64,000 nt of DNA, taken from contig NZ_JAMXQV010000012.1 of the NCBI RefSeq assembly GCF_024703995.1, positions 124,001 through 188,000 of the forward strand, read 5' to 3'. A model generated the notes under the pieces. That model did no database searches. It was not told the origin of the DNA and saw only the letters and a program-made list of their open reading frames with translations. Positions 42,652 to 52,075 of this stretch are shown here, piece by piece (the stretch's first letter is position 1; the number at the start of each line of letters is the position of its first letter). This DNA is from Amycolatopsis iheyensis (lineage in GTDB: Bacteria > Actinomycetota > Actinomycetes > Mycobacteriales > Pseudonocardiaceae). The position numbers were made by a program, and so were the translations under genes.

Positions 42652-44390
42652 GCAACCGGTTTCCCGGCTTCGACCTTGGCCACGCACACCGGCGCGCCCG
42701 GGCTCGAGAGCTGCACGCCGATGTGGTCGAACAGCCCGTCCACCGGCAGGTACACCGAATGCAGGCCGGGTTGGAACCACACCGGGGTCCGCTCCACCAG
42801 GCCTTCGCCACCGTCCGAAGTGTAGTAATCGATCTTCAACAGGTGCCGGCCGAGCACGGGCGTGTCCAGCGGGACGCTCACCAGTGTCTCCCCGACCGCG
42901 TACCCGCAGTTCGGCACCGGTCCCGGCCGCCCGCGGGAAACCGGCTCCACGCCGGTGATCCGGTGCGGCGTGCCGGCGGCGTCGAGCACGGACATCCGGC
43001 TGGTCGGCTGGTCGAAGTGCGTGCCGGGCAGCAGCCCGGCCACCCGCGACGCCTGTGAGTCGGCCCCGAACCACTCGTGGACCACATCGGACGGCACGAA
43101 GGTGTCGTAGAAGACCAGATCCGGGTCGGCGGCGACGGCGGCCCGGACGTTTCCGAGGTACTGCGCCGAATGTTCGAACCGCAACGCCGGCGCGAGCCGC
43201 GAAAACCCGATCGCCGAGCTGACGAGCAAAAGCACGCACAGGGTTAGCGCGATCGGCCGTTCACGCTTTCCGCCGGACGGCGCAACTTCGCCCGGGCGCA
43301 GGAACGCGAACGCTCCACAAAGGGCGGCCACGAGCGCCAGATCCGCGACGTACCGGGGATCGTCCCCGGCCGCCGGGCCGACCTCGCGCAGCCGGGTCAG
43401 CGCGAGCAGGGCGACGTCCACCGCGAACACCGCGACGAACAGCGCCCAGGCGCCCCACGCCCGCCGCCCACCGGCACGCACGCCCGCGACCACGATCGCC
43501 ACCGCGGCCGCGAGCAGCACGACGACCACGGCGAACGGCGACGGCGCCCAGGTCGCGCCCGGCCCCGGGCCGGCCCACGGCCCGCCGGCCAGGCCGGGCA
43601 GCAGGGTGTCGCCGAGCATCCGGCCGGTCAGGTCGGCGACCGTGCCCGCGGACATCGGCTGCCCGCCGGACCCGACCTGGCTCGACGTCACCGTGAGGAA
43701 GACGGCGGCGAAGGCGACCAGCAGCGCGGCCTGCCCGGCCCAGTAACGCAGGTGCTCGCGAACGGACCGTCCGAGCAGGACGGTCACCGCGGCCAGCAGC
43801 ACCGGCACCAGCGCGGCCTTCTCGTAGAACGCGAGCCCGAAGACCGTCCACGCGAACGAGCCGATCCACCAGCGGCCGCCGTCGGCGAGGTAGCGGACGT
43901 GCGCGTGCAGTGCGCCGGTGGCCGCCAGCACGACGGGCACCAGCTGGACTCCGAACGACCACCACAGCGTCGGGACCAGCAGCAGCGTCGACGCCGTGAA
44001 CACGGTGAACGGCACCAGGATCGCCCACCGGCGGCCGAAGACGCGCACCAGCACGCACCAGAACAACACCGTCGCCAGCGCCCGCATCAGCAGCAGCGGC
44101 GCCACGAGCAGCGCGAAGTTCAGCGGCGCCCACCAGGTCGCGACCGCGGCGAGGAAGAACCCGCCGGGCTGGAGGTGCCCGTGGTAGTCCTGGAAGAGGT
44201 AGCCGAGGTCGAACGGCCCGGCCGCGGCCGCCCGGTAGGTGACGACGAAGTCGTCCTGGGCGAAACTCCCGTGCAGTGCCGCCCAGGCGTGGAACGCGAA
44301 CGGCACCACGCCCGCGACGAAGGCCGCGAGCACCACAATGGACGGTCTTCGGCTCACCCGTGGCGCGGGCTGTTGTGTCTCCACCAACAC
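42645..44390 (-). CDS. GT-C-like integral membrane protein
   Basis: A 581-residue protein with about eleven membrane helices (to about residue 405) and an extracytoplasmic C-terminal domain. The first loop has the acidic pair Asp46-Asp47 in FAQDDFVVTY, the place where GT-C glycosyltransferases bind a polyprenyl-phosphate sugar. Probably an envelope glycosyltransferase; substrate unknown. The GTG at 44390 has GAGGA upstream. A much longer open frame continues upstream but crosses the VWA gene out of frame and is spurious. It lies eight bases downstream of the VWA gene, so likely one operon. Confidence 0.7.
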   Translation of the reverse strand: MLVETQQPAPRVSRRPSIVVLAAFVAGVVPFAFHAWAALHGSFAQDDFVVTYRAAAAGPFDLGYLFQDYHGHLQPGGFFLAAVATWWAPLNFALLVAPLLLMRALATVLFWCVLVRVFGRRWAILVPFTVFTASTLLLVPTLWWSFGVQLVPVVLAATGALHAHVRYLADGGRWWIGSFAWTVFGLAFYEKAALVPVLLAAVTVLLGRSVREHLRYWAGQAALLVAFAAVFLTVTSSQVGSGGQPMSAGTVADLTGRMLGDTLLPGLAGGPWAGPGPGATWAPSPFAVVVVLLAAAVAIVVAGVRAGGRRAWGAWALFVAVFAVDVALLALTRLREVGPAAGDDPRYVADLALVAALCGAFAFLRPGEVAPSGGKRERPIALTLCVLLLVSSAIGFSRLAPALRFEHSAQYLGNVRAAVAADPDLVFYDTFVPSDVVHEWFGADSQASRVAGLLPGTHFDQPTSRMSVLDAAGTPHRITGVEPVSRGRPGPVPNCGYAVGETLVSVPLDTPVLGRHLLKIDYYTSDGGEGLVERTPVWFQPGLHSVYLPVDGLFDHIGVQLSSPGAPVCVAKVEAGKPVAQ

Positions 44391-44398
44391 GGGTGTCC

Positions 44399-45976
44399 TC
44401 AATTCTTGCAAGCGGGTGGCTGGCACATGAGCTTGCTCAGCGCCTGGTAGAAGACGTCGGAGATCTTGCGGGGATCGGGCGTGGTGAAGGACTCGCCGCC
44501 GGTGGCGGCCGAGATCTGCTTCAGCTCGCTCGAATCGATGTCCGGGCCGATGCCGATCCCGATCACCGGCAACGGTTTCCGCGGGTCCTGCAGCCGGCCG
44601 AGCTCGGCGAGCAGGCCGGGGAGCCCGACCGAGTCGCTGTCCTCGTTGCGGCCGTCGGTGAGCACGACGACGACGTTGATCCGGCCGAGCTGCCAGCTCT
44701 GGCGCGCGTTCTGGTAGGCGGCGAGGATCGAGTCGTACAGCCCGGTCGCGCCGCCGGGTTTCGGCTTGACCGCCTGCAGCGTCGCCACGCCGCCCGCGGC
44801 GAGCTGCTCGGACAGCGTCCGCATCGGCAGCAGTTCCTTGTAGTCCTTGTCGCCGTCGAGCTTGGTGGAAAACAACCACAGCCCCAGCTCGGTCGTCGGC
44901 TTGAACAGGCCCAAGCCCTGCGTGGCGGCCTCCAGCGTCAGCGCCATCCGGCTCCGGCCGGTGCCGGGGACGGTCGCGGCCATCGAGCCGGAGACGTCGA
45001 GCAGCACCTGGACGCGGGCGCTGAGGTTGGCCCCGGCCCAGGCCTGGAGCACGCCGTACATCGCCTCGGGCGCGGGGGCACCGGCCGGGCGCGGCGCGGC
45101 GTTCGTGCGCGTGTCCGGGCTGCCGCCGAGCAGCTGCCCGGTGGGCGTCCGGAACCCCGCGTCGGCGAAGGCTTTCGTGGCGGTCTGGTCCAGCAGCAGC
45201 CGCAGGAACCGCTCGGCCGCCGAGCGGGAGGCCTCCGACGCGCGCGGCAGCACGACGTACGGGTAGTCGAAGCTCGGCACCCCGGTGGCCGGGTAGGCGG
45301 CGACGAGCTTGCGCGCCAGCACGGACTGTTCCGACGCCGGGGACGCGGTGAAGGGCTCCTTGACCGCCGACACCTTGCGGATTTCTTCGGTGAACGCGGC
45401 GGCTGGATCGGGCGCGTCCTTCGTCAGCTGCTGGAGCCCGAGCAACGCGCTGATGCTCGCCGGGTCGCGTCCCGGGTCCGGCAGCCCGACCGGGCTCCGC
45501 GCGAGAACGTCCGACCAGGACGGTGACTTCCCGGGCCAGCCGGCCTGCTTCGCGACGTCGTCGGTCAGCGCCAGCACCACCGGCGAGCTCGCCACCGACT
45601 GGCCGGACTCCGGCAGGTTCCACGCGCCGCCGTCGCGAGCCTGCGGCAGCCAGGTGCTCGACTCCGGCACCCAGACGTCGGGGCCGTTCGCGCCGTTGGC
45701 CTCCAGGGCGGCCGCGGTGGCCGTCGACGCGGCCGCGGTGACCTCGACGGTGTAGCAGTCCGGCGCGGGCACGGACCGGGCGAGCGCGGTGAGCACCGGC
45801 GCGATGTCCGGCGCGGCCGTGATGTGCACCGGGGTCGTGGTGTCGCAGCCGCCGGCCGCGAGCCGGTCGCGCAGGTAGCCGACGCCGAACCAGGCGAGCA
45901 GGGCGATGACCAGCAGCACGCTCAGTACGACGACCCGCGCGTCGACGCGCCGGGCCCGCGCCGGGTGTGCCGCCAT
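44399..45976 (-). CDS. Membrane-anchored solute-binding + VWA domain protein
   Basis: A 525-residue protein: membrane anchor 14-36, then an extracellular solute-binding-like domain (about 48-285; SVASSPVVLALTDD, then GWPGKSPSWSDVLARSPVGLPDP, then FDYPYVVLP), then a von Willebrand A domain (about 320-515) with MIDAS DVSGSM at 327-332, TDG near 430 and a C-terminal CQPPACKN. VWA domains bind ligands through a metal. Cys pairs 44/74 and 516/521 may form disulphides. Co-transcribed with the GT-C-like gene, suggesting a surface-assembly or sensing role. Function unknown. Confidence 0.75.
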   Translation of the reverse strand: MAAHPARARRVDARVVVLSVLLVIALLAWFGVGYLRDRLAAGGCDTTTPVHITAAPDIAPVLTALARSVPAPDCYTVEVTAAASTATAAALEANGANGPDVWVPESSTWLPQARDGGAWNLPESGQSVASSPVVLALTDDVAKQAGWPGKSPSWSDVLARSPVGLPDPGRDPASISALLGLQQLTKDAPDPAAAFTEEIRKVSAVKEPFTASPASEQSVLARKLVAAYPATGVPSFDYPYVVLPRASEASRSAAERFLRLLLDQTATKAFADAGFRTPTGQLLGGSPDTRTNAAPRPAGAPAPEAMYGVLQAWAGANLSARVQVLLDVSGSMAATVPGTGRSRMALTLEAATQGLGLFKPTTELGLWLFSTKLDGDKDYKELLPMRTLSEQLAAGGVATLQAVKPKPGGATGLYDSILAAYQNARQSWQLGRINVVVVLTDGRNEDSDSVGLPGLLAELGRLQDPRKPLPVIGIGIGPDIDSSELKQISAATGGESFTTPDPRKISDVFYQALSKLMCQPPACKN

Positions 45977-46238
45977 GCACTCGCCTTCCGTCGTGAAGTC
46001 CTGGCAGCTTGCCAGCCGGGTGAGCGGGAAGCCAGTGCCGATAGCGGAAAGTCACCGTGGACTCGTGAGCCCGCGGTGAAGGAATTGCGCGATGCGGCCG
46101 TTTTGGTGATTGACACCGGCCGCGTAACGTTTGCCGCTTGACGCTCGTCCCACGTGGGTAACAGCACGATGGCGGATCGCGGAGACGATTTCGCCGTGCC
46201 CCGAAACGGCGATCCGGCACCGAACGGAGACGTAACCC

Positions 46239-47039
46239 GTGCGCACGATGTACGACGCGGTCACGGCCGCGAACATCCCCGCCGACGCGCAGATGGTCGC
46301 GGGATACATCGACAAGATCAAGCTCGAACCCTGGTCGGCCGCGGACTGGGCGCGCTTCCCCCGCGCGGTCAAGGTCACCATCGTCAAGAAGGCCGGCACC
46401 AACGACGGCCACGTGCTCGACGTCGAACCCGGCGACGCCACCCCGGGTGAGGCGCCGGGCTGGGTGAACATGCGCCGTGCCGCCGGCGCCGACCCCACGA
46501 TCTACTGCAGCCTCTCGACGTGGCCGGCGGTGCGCTCGGCGTTCTCGTCGGCCGGCATCGCCGAACCGCACTACTGGATCGCGCACTACAACGGTGACCC
46601 CGCCATCCCGGCGGGCGCGATCGCCAAGCAGTACCGGGGCAACGTCGCCCCGGGCTACGACGTGTCGTCGGTCGCCGACTACTGGCCCGGAGTGGACGGC
46701 ACCGGATCCGCCTCGACTGGAGTGGAGATCATGGAGCGCATCACCGTCACCCCGCCCAACGCCGAGCAGAACACCGTGCGGGTGTTCCTGTCGGGCAGCC
46801 CCGGCTCGGCGGTCATCGTCCGCCCCCGCCTCGGCGGCGACGGGTTCTCGAAGCCGATGTGGGTGGGCGACATCTTCGCCTGGGGCAACGACCACCAGGG
46901 TGTCGGCCACAACCCGACGCAGACCGCGGGCTACAACAACAAGCTGACGTCCCACCGCCGGTACGAGCTGCCGGGCGCGGTGTGGGCGGACATCAACTAC
47001 AGCTCGACCGACCCGTTCGAGATCGACATCGTCGGCTAG
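46239..47039 (+). CDS. Glycoside-hydrolase-like (DUF1906/GH25-like) protein
   Basis: A 266-residue protein. Residues 1-155 form a TIM-barrel lysin-like domain: VAGYID, VTIVKKAG, HVLDVEPGDATPGEAPGW (acidic active-site strand), IYCSLSTW, HYWIAHYNG, then AKQY and a YDVSSVADYW end. This form is common in actinobacteria and their phages. Residues 165-266 are a beta-rich extension of unknown role. There is no signal peptide, so export would be non-classical or at lysis. GTG 46239 has GGAGA upstream. The gene could be phage-derived. Confidence 0.65.
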   Translation: MRTMYDAVTAANIPADAQMVAGYIDKIKLEPWSAADWARFPRAVKVTIVKKAGTNDGHVLDVEPGDATPGEAPGWVNMRRAAGADPTIYCSLSTWPAVRSAFSSAGIAEPHYWIAHYNGDPAIPAGAIAKQYRGNVAPGYDVSSVADYWPGVDGTGSASTGVEIMERITVTPPNAEQNTVRVFLSGSPGSAVIVRPRLGGDGFSKPMWVGDIFAWGNDHQGVGHNPTQTAGYNNKLTSHRRYELPGAVWADINYSSTDPFEIDIVG

Positions 47040-47056
47040 CCGGCCCGGGTTCGCTT

Positions 47057-47216
47057 GCGCCCCAATGTGGCGTTGGGTGCGTTGGGCGCACCCCACCCCC
47101 CCAGGGGGGGCGCGGCCCGGGGCCGGCGCCCCCGGGTGGCCGCGCCGCCGGGGGCGGGGGCCCCCCCATTGGGGGGGGGGGGGGGGTGCCCCCCCCCCAC
47201 CGCCACATTGGGGCGC
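47057..47216. repeat. Palindromic repeat copy 2, expanded with G/C homopolymers
   Basis: Outer arms GCGCCCCAATGTGGCG and inverse CGCCACATTGGGGCGC are perfect over 16 bases and match the family at 14147. The interior starts as expected (TTGGGTGCG, then GCGCACC) but is then filled with about 110 bases of almost pure G and C, including a run of sixteen G. It lies between the GH-like gene and the convergent MocR gene. Confidence 0.8.
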
Positions 47217-47232
47217 TCGAGCCGGGCCCGGC

Positions 47233-48621
47233 TCACGCGGGCGGCAACGCGCGGCACAAGGCGTCGAGCGCCGCGGCGTAGGCGTGTTCGGGCGGGGTCG
47301 CGTAGCCGACCACCAGTCCGTCCATTGTGGACATCGTGCTGGCCGGGTGCCGGAACGCGGCCAGCCCGTCCAGCGCGAGGCCCTGCCACGCCGCGGCCTT
47401 CAGCGCCGAAGCCTCGGTGCCCGGCGGGAGCCGCAGCACCGCGTGCAGGCCCGCCGCGATGCCCGTCGCCACCACGTGCGGGGCCCGGGACGCCAGCGTC
47501 GTCACCAGCAGGTCGCGCCGGCGCCGGTAGCGCTGGCGCATGCGCCGGATGTGCTTGTCGTACGCACCGCCGGTGACGAACTCCGCCAGCGTCAGCTGGT
47601 CGAGCACGCCCGCCCACGCCTCACGCTCGCCCTTCGCCGCCAGCACCGCGTCGACCAGCCGCTCCGGCAGCACCAGCCAGCCGAGCCGCAGCGCGGGTGA
47701 GAGGCTCTTGCTCGCCGAGCCGACGTACACGACGTGCTCGGGGTCGAGCCCCTGTACCGCGCCCACCGGCTTGCGGTCGTAGCGGAACTCGCCGTCGTAG
47801 TCGTCCTCGATGAGCACGCCGCCGCTCGCGCGGACGTGGTCGAGCACCGCGGTGCGGCGGTCGTGGTGCAGCGGGCCGCCCGTCGGGAACTGGTGCGCGG
47901 GTGTCAGCAGCACCGTCGGGACGTCCACTGTGGACACCCGGGCACCCTGTTCGTCCAGCGGGACCGGCACCGTTTCGATCCCGGCCGAGGTGAAGATCGA
48001 GCGGTGGAACGCGAGGCCGTACGCCTCGACGGCGAGCGGCCCGGTCAGCACCGCGGGGAACAGCAGCCGCAGCGCGTGGGCGAACCCCGAGCACACCACG
48101 ATCCGCTCCGGCGAGGTCCGCACCCCGCGAGCCCGCGCCAGGTACCCGGCCAGCGCCTCCCGCAGCTCCCGGCGGCCACGCGGGTCACCGGGTGCGAAGG
48201 CGTCGTGCGGCGCGACGTTCAGCGCGCGGCGCGCGGCGGCGAGCCACTCGGGACGCGGGAACGACGTCGCGTCCGGCTGGCCCTGCCGCAGGTTGTGCCG
48301 CGGCGGCGGCGCGGCCGGCGCCTTCTTCGGCGTCCGGGCCGGCGGCAGGGGCTCGGCGCGCGTGGCGACGCGGGTGCCGGACCCCTGCACCGCGGTGAGC
48401 CAGCCCTCGGCGACCAGCTCGGCGTAGGCGTCGGCGACGGTGTTGCGGGCCAGCCCGAGGTCGACGGCCAGCGCCCGGTACGGCGGCAGCCGGGTGCCGG
48501 GGGCGAGCCGCCCGGTGCGGACGGCGTCGCGCAACGCGGTGATCAGCGCGGCCCGTCTGCCCCCGGCGCCCGCCAGTTCGAGGTGGAGGTCCACCCCGGA
48601 ATTGACCCATGATTCCGGCAC
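47233..48621 (-). CDS. MocR-type (GntR/aminotransferase fusion) regulator
   Basis: A 462-residue fusion. Residues about 8-78: GntR winged helix (LITALRDAVRTGRLAPGTRLPPYRALAVDLGLARNTVADAY). The rest is a class I aminotransferase fold with PLP Lys in SASKSLSPALRLGW and the cofactor Asp/Tyr in EDDYDGEFRYD. MocR regulators use PLP as an effector. It is divergent from the AhpD-like/MFS operon 47 bases away and probably controls it. GTG 48621 is the likely start. Confidence 0.85.
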   Translation of the reverse strand: MPESWVNSGVDLHLELAGAGGRRAALITALRDAVRTGRLAPGTRLPPYRALAVDLGLARNTVADAYAELVAEGWLTAVQGSGTRVATRAEPLPPARTPKKAPAAPPPRHNLRQGQPDATSFPRPEWLAAARRALNVAPHDAFAPGDPRGRRELREALAGYLARARGVRTSPERIVVCSGFAHALRLLFPAVLTGPLAVEAYGLAFHRSIFTSAGIETVPVPLDEQGARVSTVDVPTVLLTPAHQFPTGGPLHHDRRTAVLDHVRASGGVLIEDDYDGEFRYDRKPVGAVQGLDPEHVVYVGSASKSLSPALRLGWLVLPERLVDAVLAAKGEREAWAGVLDQLTLAEFVTGGAYDKHIRRMRQRYRRRRDLLVTTLASRAPHVVATGIAAGLHAVLRLPPGTEASALKAAAWQGLALDGLAAFRHPASTMSTMDGLVVGYATPPEHAYAAALDALCRALPPA

Positions 48622-48668
48622 GGAAATGCACCCTACACGGGGGTCAACCAAGCCATAGATTTCTGGTC

Positions 48669-49127
48669 ATGACGAACCGAGTGAACTTCGCCAAGACCGC
48701 CCCGAAGGCCTTCAAGGCCCTGATCGGCTTCGACGCCGCCGCCCGCGCCGGGCTGGACCCCGCGCTGGTCGAGCTGGTCCAGATCCGCGCGTCGCAGCTC
48801 AACCGCTGCGCCTACTGCCTGCACATGCACACCTCCGACGCCCGCAAGGCCGGCGAGAGCGAGGAGCGGCTGCACATGGTCGCGGTGTGGCACGAGGCCA
48901 CGAGCTTCTTCAGCGAGAAGGAGCAGGCCGCGCTCGCCCTGACCGAAGCCGTCACGCTGGTTTCGGTGGGCGGCGTCCCCGACGACGTCTACGCCCGCGC
49001 CGCCGGCCAGTTCGACGAGGCGGAGCTCGCCCAGCTGCTCGCGCTGATCTTCACCATCAACACGTGGAACCGCATCGCGATCACCACGGCGAAGGTGCCG
49101 GGCACGGACGAGCGGGTCGCACGATGA
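48669..49127 (+). CDS. AhpD-like carboxymuconolactone-decarboxylase family protein
   Basis: A 152-residue CMD-fold protein with an intact redox motif CAYCLHMH (CxxCxxxH) near 47-54, as in AhpD-type alkylhydroperoxidases; NTWNRIAI near the end is typical of the group. The likely role is peroxide or reactive-intermediate removal. Its stop overlaps the MFS start (ATGA), so the two are translationally coupled, and both lie divergent from the MocR regulator. Confidence 0.85.
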   Translation: MTNRVNFAKTAPKAFKALIGFDAAARAGLDPALVELVQIRASQLNRCAYCLHMHTSDARKAGESEERLHMVAVWHEATSFFSEKEQAALALTEAVTLVSVGGVPDDVYARAAGQFDEAELAQLLALIFTINTWNRIAITTAKVPGTDERVAR

Positions 49128-50488
49128 CCCGCCGTCCTGGCGCGGTGCTGGCGCTGCTGGCGTTCGCGCAGCTGATCATCTCCCTCGACTACAACATCGT
49201 GTACGTCGCGCTGCCGGACATCGGCCGCGACCTCGGCTTCTCCGCGCAGAGCCTGCAGTGGGTGGTGAGCGCGTACGCGGTGGCGTTCGGCGGCGCGCTG
49301 CTGCTCGGCGGCCGGGCGTGCGACCTGATCGGCCCGCGCCGGGTGTTCGCCGCCGGGTGCGCGCTCTACGCCGGGGCGTCGCTGCTGGGTGGGCTGGCCG
49401 GCGAGCCCGGTCTGCTCGTCGCCGCCCGGGCCGGGCAGGGCCTGGGTGGGGCGCTGCTCTTCCCCGCGACACTCACCCTGGTCAGCACGTCCTTCGCGGC
49501 CGGTCGCGAGCGCAACCGCGCGTTCGCGGTGTGGGGCACCGCGGGCGGCAGCGGGATGATCCTGGGCTCGCTGCTGGGTGGCGTGCTGACGCAGGTGTTC
49601 GGCTGGGCGGCGGTGTTCTTCGTGAACGTGCCCCTGGCCGCGTCGGCCGCGGTGCTCGCGTTCGCCCTGCTGCCGCCCGACCCGGCCCGGGCACCCGGCC
49701 GCCGCTTCGATCTCCCCGGCGCGCTGACCGCGACGCTCGGCACGACACTCGTGGTGTTCGCGCTGGTCGAAGGCCCGGAGCTGGGCTGGACTTCGGTGCT
49801 GCTCCCAGCTCTCGCCGGTCTTGCCGCACTGGCGGCGTTCGCCGTGATCGAGCACCGCAGCCGCGACCCGCTGTTGCCGTTGCGGCTGCTGCGGGAACGC
49901 AACCTGGGCACCGGGGTCGTCGTGACGTTCCTCTACATGGGCACGTTCGGCACGCTGCTGTACTTCCTGACGGGCTACTTCCAGGGCGTGCACGGCTACG
50001 GCGCGCTGGCGACCGGGCTCGCGTTCGGCGTCCCGATGCTGGCGATCGCGGCGGGCTCCCAGACGGCGGGCCGCCTGGCCACCCGCTACGGCACCCGGCC
50101 GACGCTGGTGGTATCGCTGGCGGTCGGCGGAGCCGGGGCGGTCATGCTGGGGCTGTCGATGACGCTTTCGGCGTCCTACTGGGAACTGGTGCCGGCGCTG
50201 CTCGTGCTGGGGCTGGGGCAGGGCGCGGGCTACACGCTGATGTTCGGCGCCGCGGCGGCGGGCATTTCCCCGGCGGAGCAAGGCATCGCGTCCGGAGTGG
50301 CTTCGACGGCCCAGCAGGTCGGCGGCACGGTCGGGCTGGCGGTGTTCGTGGCGGCGGCGAACGCGGGTTCGTCCGAAGTGGACGGTCTGCGGACGGCGGT
50401 CCTGCTGGCCGCGGCCGGGATCGCGCTCACCGCGGTGGTGGCCTTGCGGTTCGGCGGGGCGCGCCGGGGCGTGGCCGTGCCGGCCTGA
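49124..50488 (+). CDS. MFS drug exporter (EmrB/QacA-like)
   Basis: A 454-residue transporter with about twelve to fourteen membrane helices. LDYNIVYVALPDIGRDLGFSAQSLQWVVSAY opens it and GGRACDLIGPRRVF is motif A; both are classic for DHA2 exporters. The substrate is unknown. Coupled to the AhpD-like gene. A bidirectional hairpin terminator follows. Confidence 0.9.
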   Translation: MTRRPGAVLALLAFAQLIISLDYNIVYVALPDIGRDLGFSAQSLQWVVSAYAVAFGGALLLGGRACDLIGPRRVFAAGCALYAGASLLGGLAGEPGLLVAARAGQGLGGALLFPATLTLVSTSFAAGRERNRAFAVWGTAGGSGMILGSLLGGVLTQVFGWAAVFFVNVPLAASAAVLAFALLPPDPARAPGRRFDLPGALTATLGTTLVVFALVEGPELGWTSVLLPALAGLAALAAFAVIEHRSRDPLLPLRLLRERNLGTGVVVTFLYMGTFGTLLYFLTGYFQGVHGYGALATGLAFGVPMLAIAAGSQTAGRLATRYGTRPTLVVSLAVGGAGAVMLGLSMTLSASYWELVPALLVLGLGQGAGYTLMFGAAAAGISPAEQGIASGVASTAQQVGGTVGLAVFVAAANAGSSEVDGLRTAVLLAAAGIALTAVVALRFGGARRGVAVPA

Positions 50489-50534
50489 GCAGCCCCCGAT
50501 TTCCACGCTAGCGGAAGGCACCGACAAGATTCGG
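50486..50534. repeat. 48-bp dispersed repeat at a stop codon, copy 2
   Basis: TGAGCAGCCCCCGA, TTCCACGCTA, CGG, ACCGACA and TTCGG blocks match copy 1 at 37838 with a few substitutions and one extra base. Both copies begin exactly at the TGA of an unrelated plus-strand membrane protein gene. Confidence 0.75.
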
Positions 50535-50545
50535 CGCCACGGGCA

Positions 50546-50587
50546 CGCGGAAGAGCCACCATCCCCCGCGATGGTGGCTCTTCCGCG
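50546..50587. terminator. Bidirectional hairpin terminator
   Basis: CGCGGAAGAGCCACCATC-CCCCGC-GATGGTGGCTCTTCCGCG: perfect 18-base arms around a six-base loop, between two convergent MFS genes. One of the strongest hairpins in the window. Confidence 0.85.
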
Positions 50588-50592
50588 TTGGG

Positions 50593-52053
50593 TCAGTCCG
50601 CGAGGGCCAGCAGGTCGGCCTCGTCGCGGACCGGCTCTTCGACGGTCCGCTTGCGGGCCACCAGGCCGCTGATCGCGACCAGCAGGCCCAGCACCGCGAT
50701 GCCGGTGACCACGCTCAGCGCCGGCGTCAGGCCGGTGAGGAGCGCGGCGGGTGACGCCTCGCCGCCGCCGTTGGCGGTCAGCACCGCCGTCACCACCGCG
50801 AGCCCGATCGCGCCGCCGACCTGCAGCGACGTGTTCAGCAGGCCGCCGGCCAGGCCCTGCTCGTCGTCCGCGATACCGGCCGTCGCCTGGATGTTCAGCG
50901 ACGAGAACGCCAGCGTGAAGCCGATGCCGAGCAGGATCATGCTGGGCAGGACGTAGCCCGCGTACCCCGAGTGCTCGTCGATCCGCAGGAAGAGCGCGTA
51001 CCCGAGGACGTGCGCGACGACGCCGGCGAAGATCGTCCGCGGCGTGCCGACGCGGTCGATCAGCGGCTCGATGCGCGGCGAGCCGAACGCCACGATCAAC
51101 GCCGCCGGCAGGAAGCCGAGCGCGGTCTGCAGCGCCGACCAGCCGAGCACCCGCTGCAGGTACAGCATCACGACGAACTGGAACCCGATGTACGCGCCGA
51201 AGAACAGCGCGCCGCCGAGGTTGGCGCGGGCCAGCGGGCCGGAGCGCAGGATGCCCAGGCGCAGCAACGGGTGGCTGCTGCGCTTCTCGATGAGCACGAA
51301 CGTCACCAGCAGGGCGAGCGCGACGGCGAACGTGATCAGCGTGCGCGGTGCGGCCCAGCCGATCTCGGGCGCTTCGACCACGCCGAAGACCAGCAGCAGC
51401 GAACCGGCGGCGCCGGTGATGGCGCCCGGGAAGTCGTACCCGCGGCCGCCTTCGGCGCGGTAGGACGGGATCAGCTTCCAGGCGGCGGCGAACGCGACCA
51501 GGGCGATCGGCGCGGGCAGCAGGAACGTCCAGCGCCAGCCGACCTCGGTCAGCAGGCCGGAGAAGACGAGGCCGGCGGAGTACCCGCTCGCGCCGAACAC
51601 GGCGAAGATGCTGATCGCCTTGTTGCGGGCCGGGCCTTCCTGGAACGTCGTGGTGATGATGGACAGCGCGGCCGGCGCCGTGAACGCAGCGGCCAAGCCC
51701 TTGATGAAGCGGCTCGCGATGAGCAGCGCGCCGTCGTCGACGAGCCCGCCGAGCAGCGAAGCCAGCGCGAAGACGGCGACGGCCACGAGGAACACGCGAC
51801 GCCGGCCGAGCAGGTCGGCGGTGCGGCCGCCGAGCAGCAGCAGGCCGCCGTAGCCGAGGACGTACCCGCTGACGACCCATTGCAGTGCGTTGGTGGACAG
51901 GCCGAGGTCGGCCTGGATGGCGGGCAGGGCCACGCCGACCATCGACACGTCGAGCGCGTCGAGGCCGATGACGATCGAAACCGTGAGCAGGACACCCCAG
52001 AGGCGCGCGTCCCACCGGGTGGAGGTGGTGGACAGGTACGCGGAAGAACTCAT
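50593..52053 (-). CDS. MFS drug exporter (DHA2, 14-helix type)
   Basis: A 486-residue exporter. LDALDVSMVGVALPAIQADLGLSTNALQWVVSGY and GGRTADLLGRRRVF (motif A) mark the EmrB/QacA group; helix count is about fourteen. The substrate is unknown. ATG 52053. It is divergent from a MarR regulator with three phased operator repeats between, so expression is probably drug- or ligand-induced. Confidence 0.9.
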   Translation of the reverse strand: MSSSAYLSTTSTRWDARLWGVLLTVSIVIGLDALDVSMVGVALPAIQADLGLSTNALQWVVSGYVLGYGGLLLLGGRTADLLGRRRVFLVAVAVFALASLLGGLVDDGALLIASRFIKGLAAAFTAPAALSIITTTFQEGPARNKAISIFAVFGASGYSAGLVFSGLLTEVGWRWTFLLPAPIALVAFAAAWKLIPSYRAEGGRGYDFPGAITGAAGSLLLVFGVVEAPEIGWAAPRTLITFAVALALLVTFVLIEKRSSHPLLRLGILRSGPLARANLGGALFFGAYIGFQFVVMLYLQRVLGWSALQTALGFLPAALIVAFGSPRIEPLIDRVGTPRTIFAGVVAHVLGYALFLRIDEHSGYAGYVLPSMILLGIGFTLAFSSLNIQATAGIADDEQGLAGGLLNTSLQVGGAIGLAVVTAVLTANGGGEASPAALLTGLTPALSVVTGIAVLGLLVAISGLVARKRTVEEPVRDEADLLALAD

Positions 52054-52075
52054 GACGGCGACACTACATGCACAC

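Noticed and set aside
44391..47096. In-frame upstream extension of the GT-C-like gene giving a 1483-residue protein
   Set aside because: The extension runs through the VWA gene in another frame and through the homopolymer-filled palindrome; its composition is low-complexity. The GTG at 44390 has a ribosome binding site.
47097..47200. G-run as a regulatory G-quadruplex
   Set aside because: The tract lies at a hairpin tip between convergent genes and may be a sequencing artefact; no gene start is near enough to regulate.
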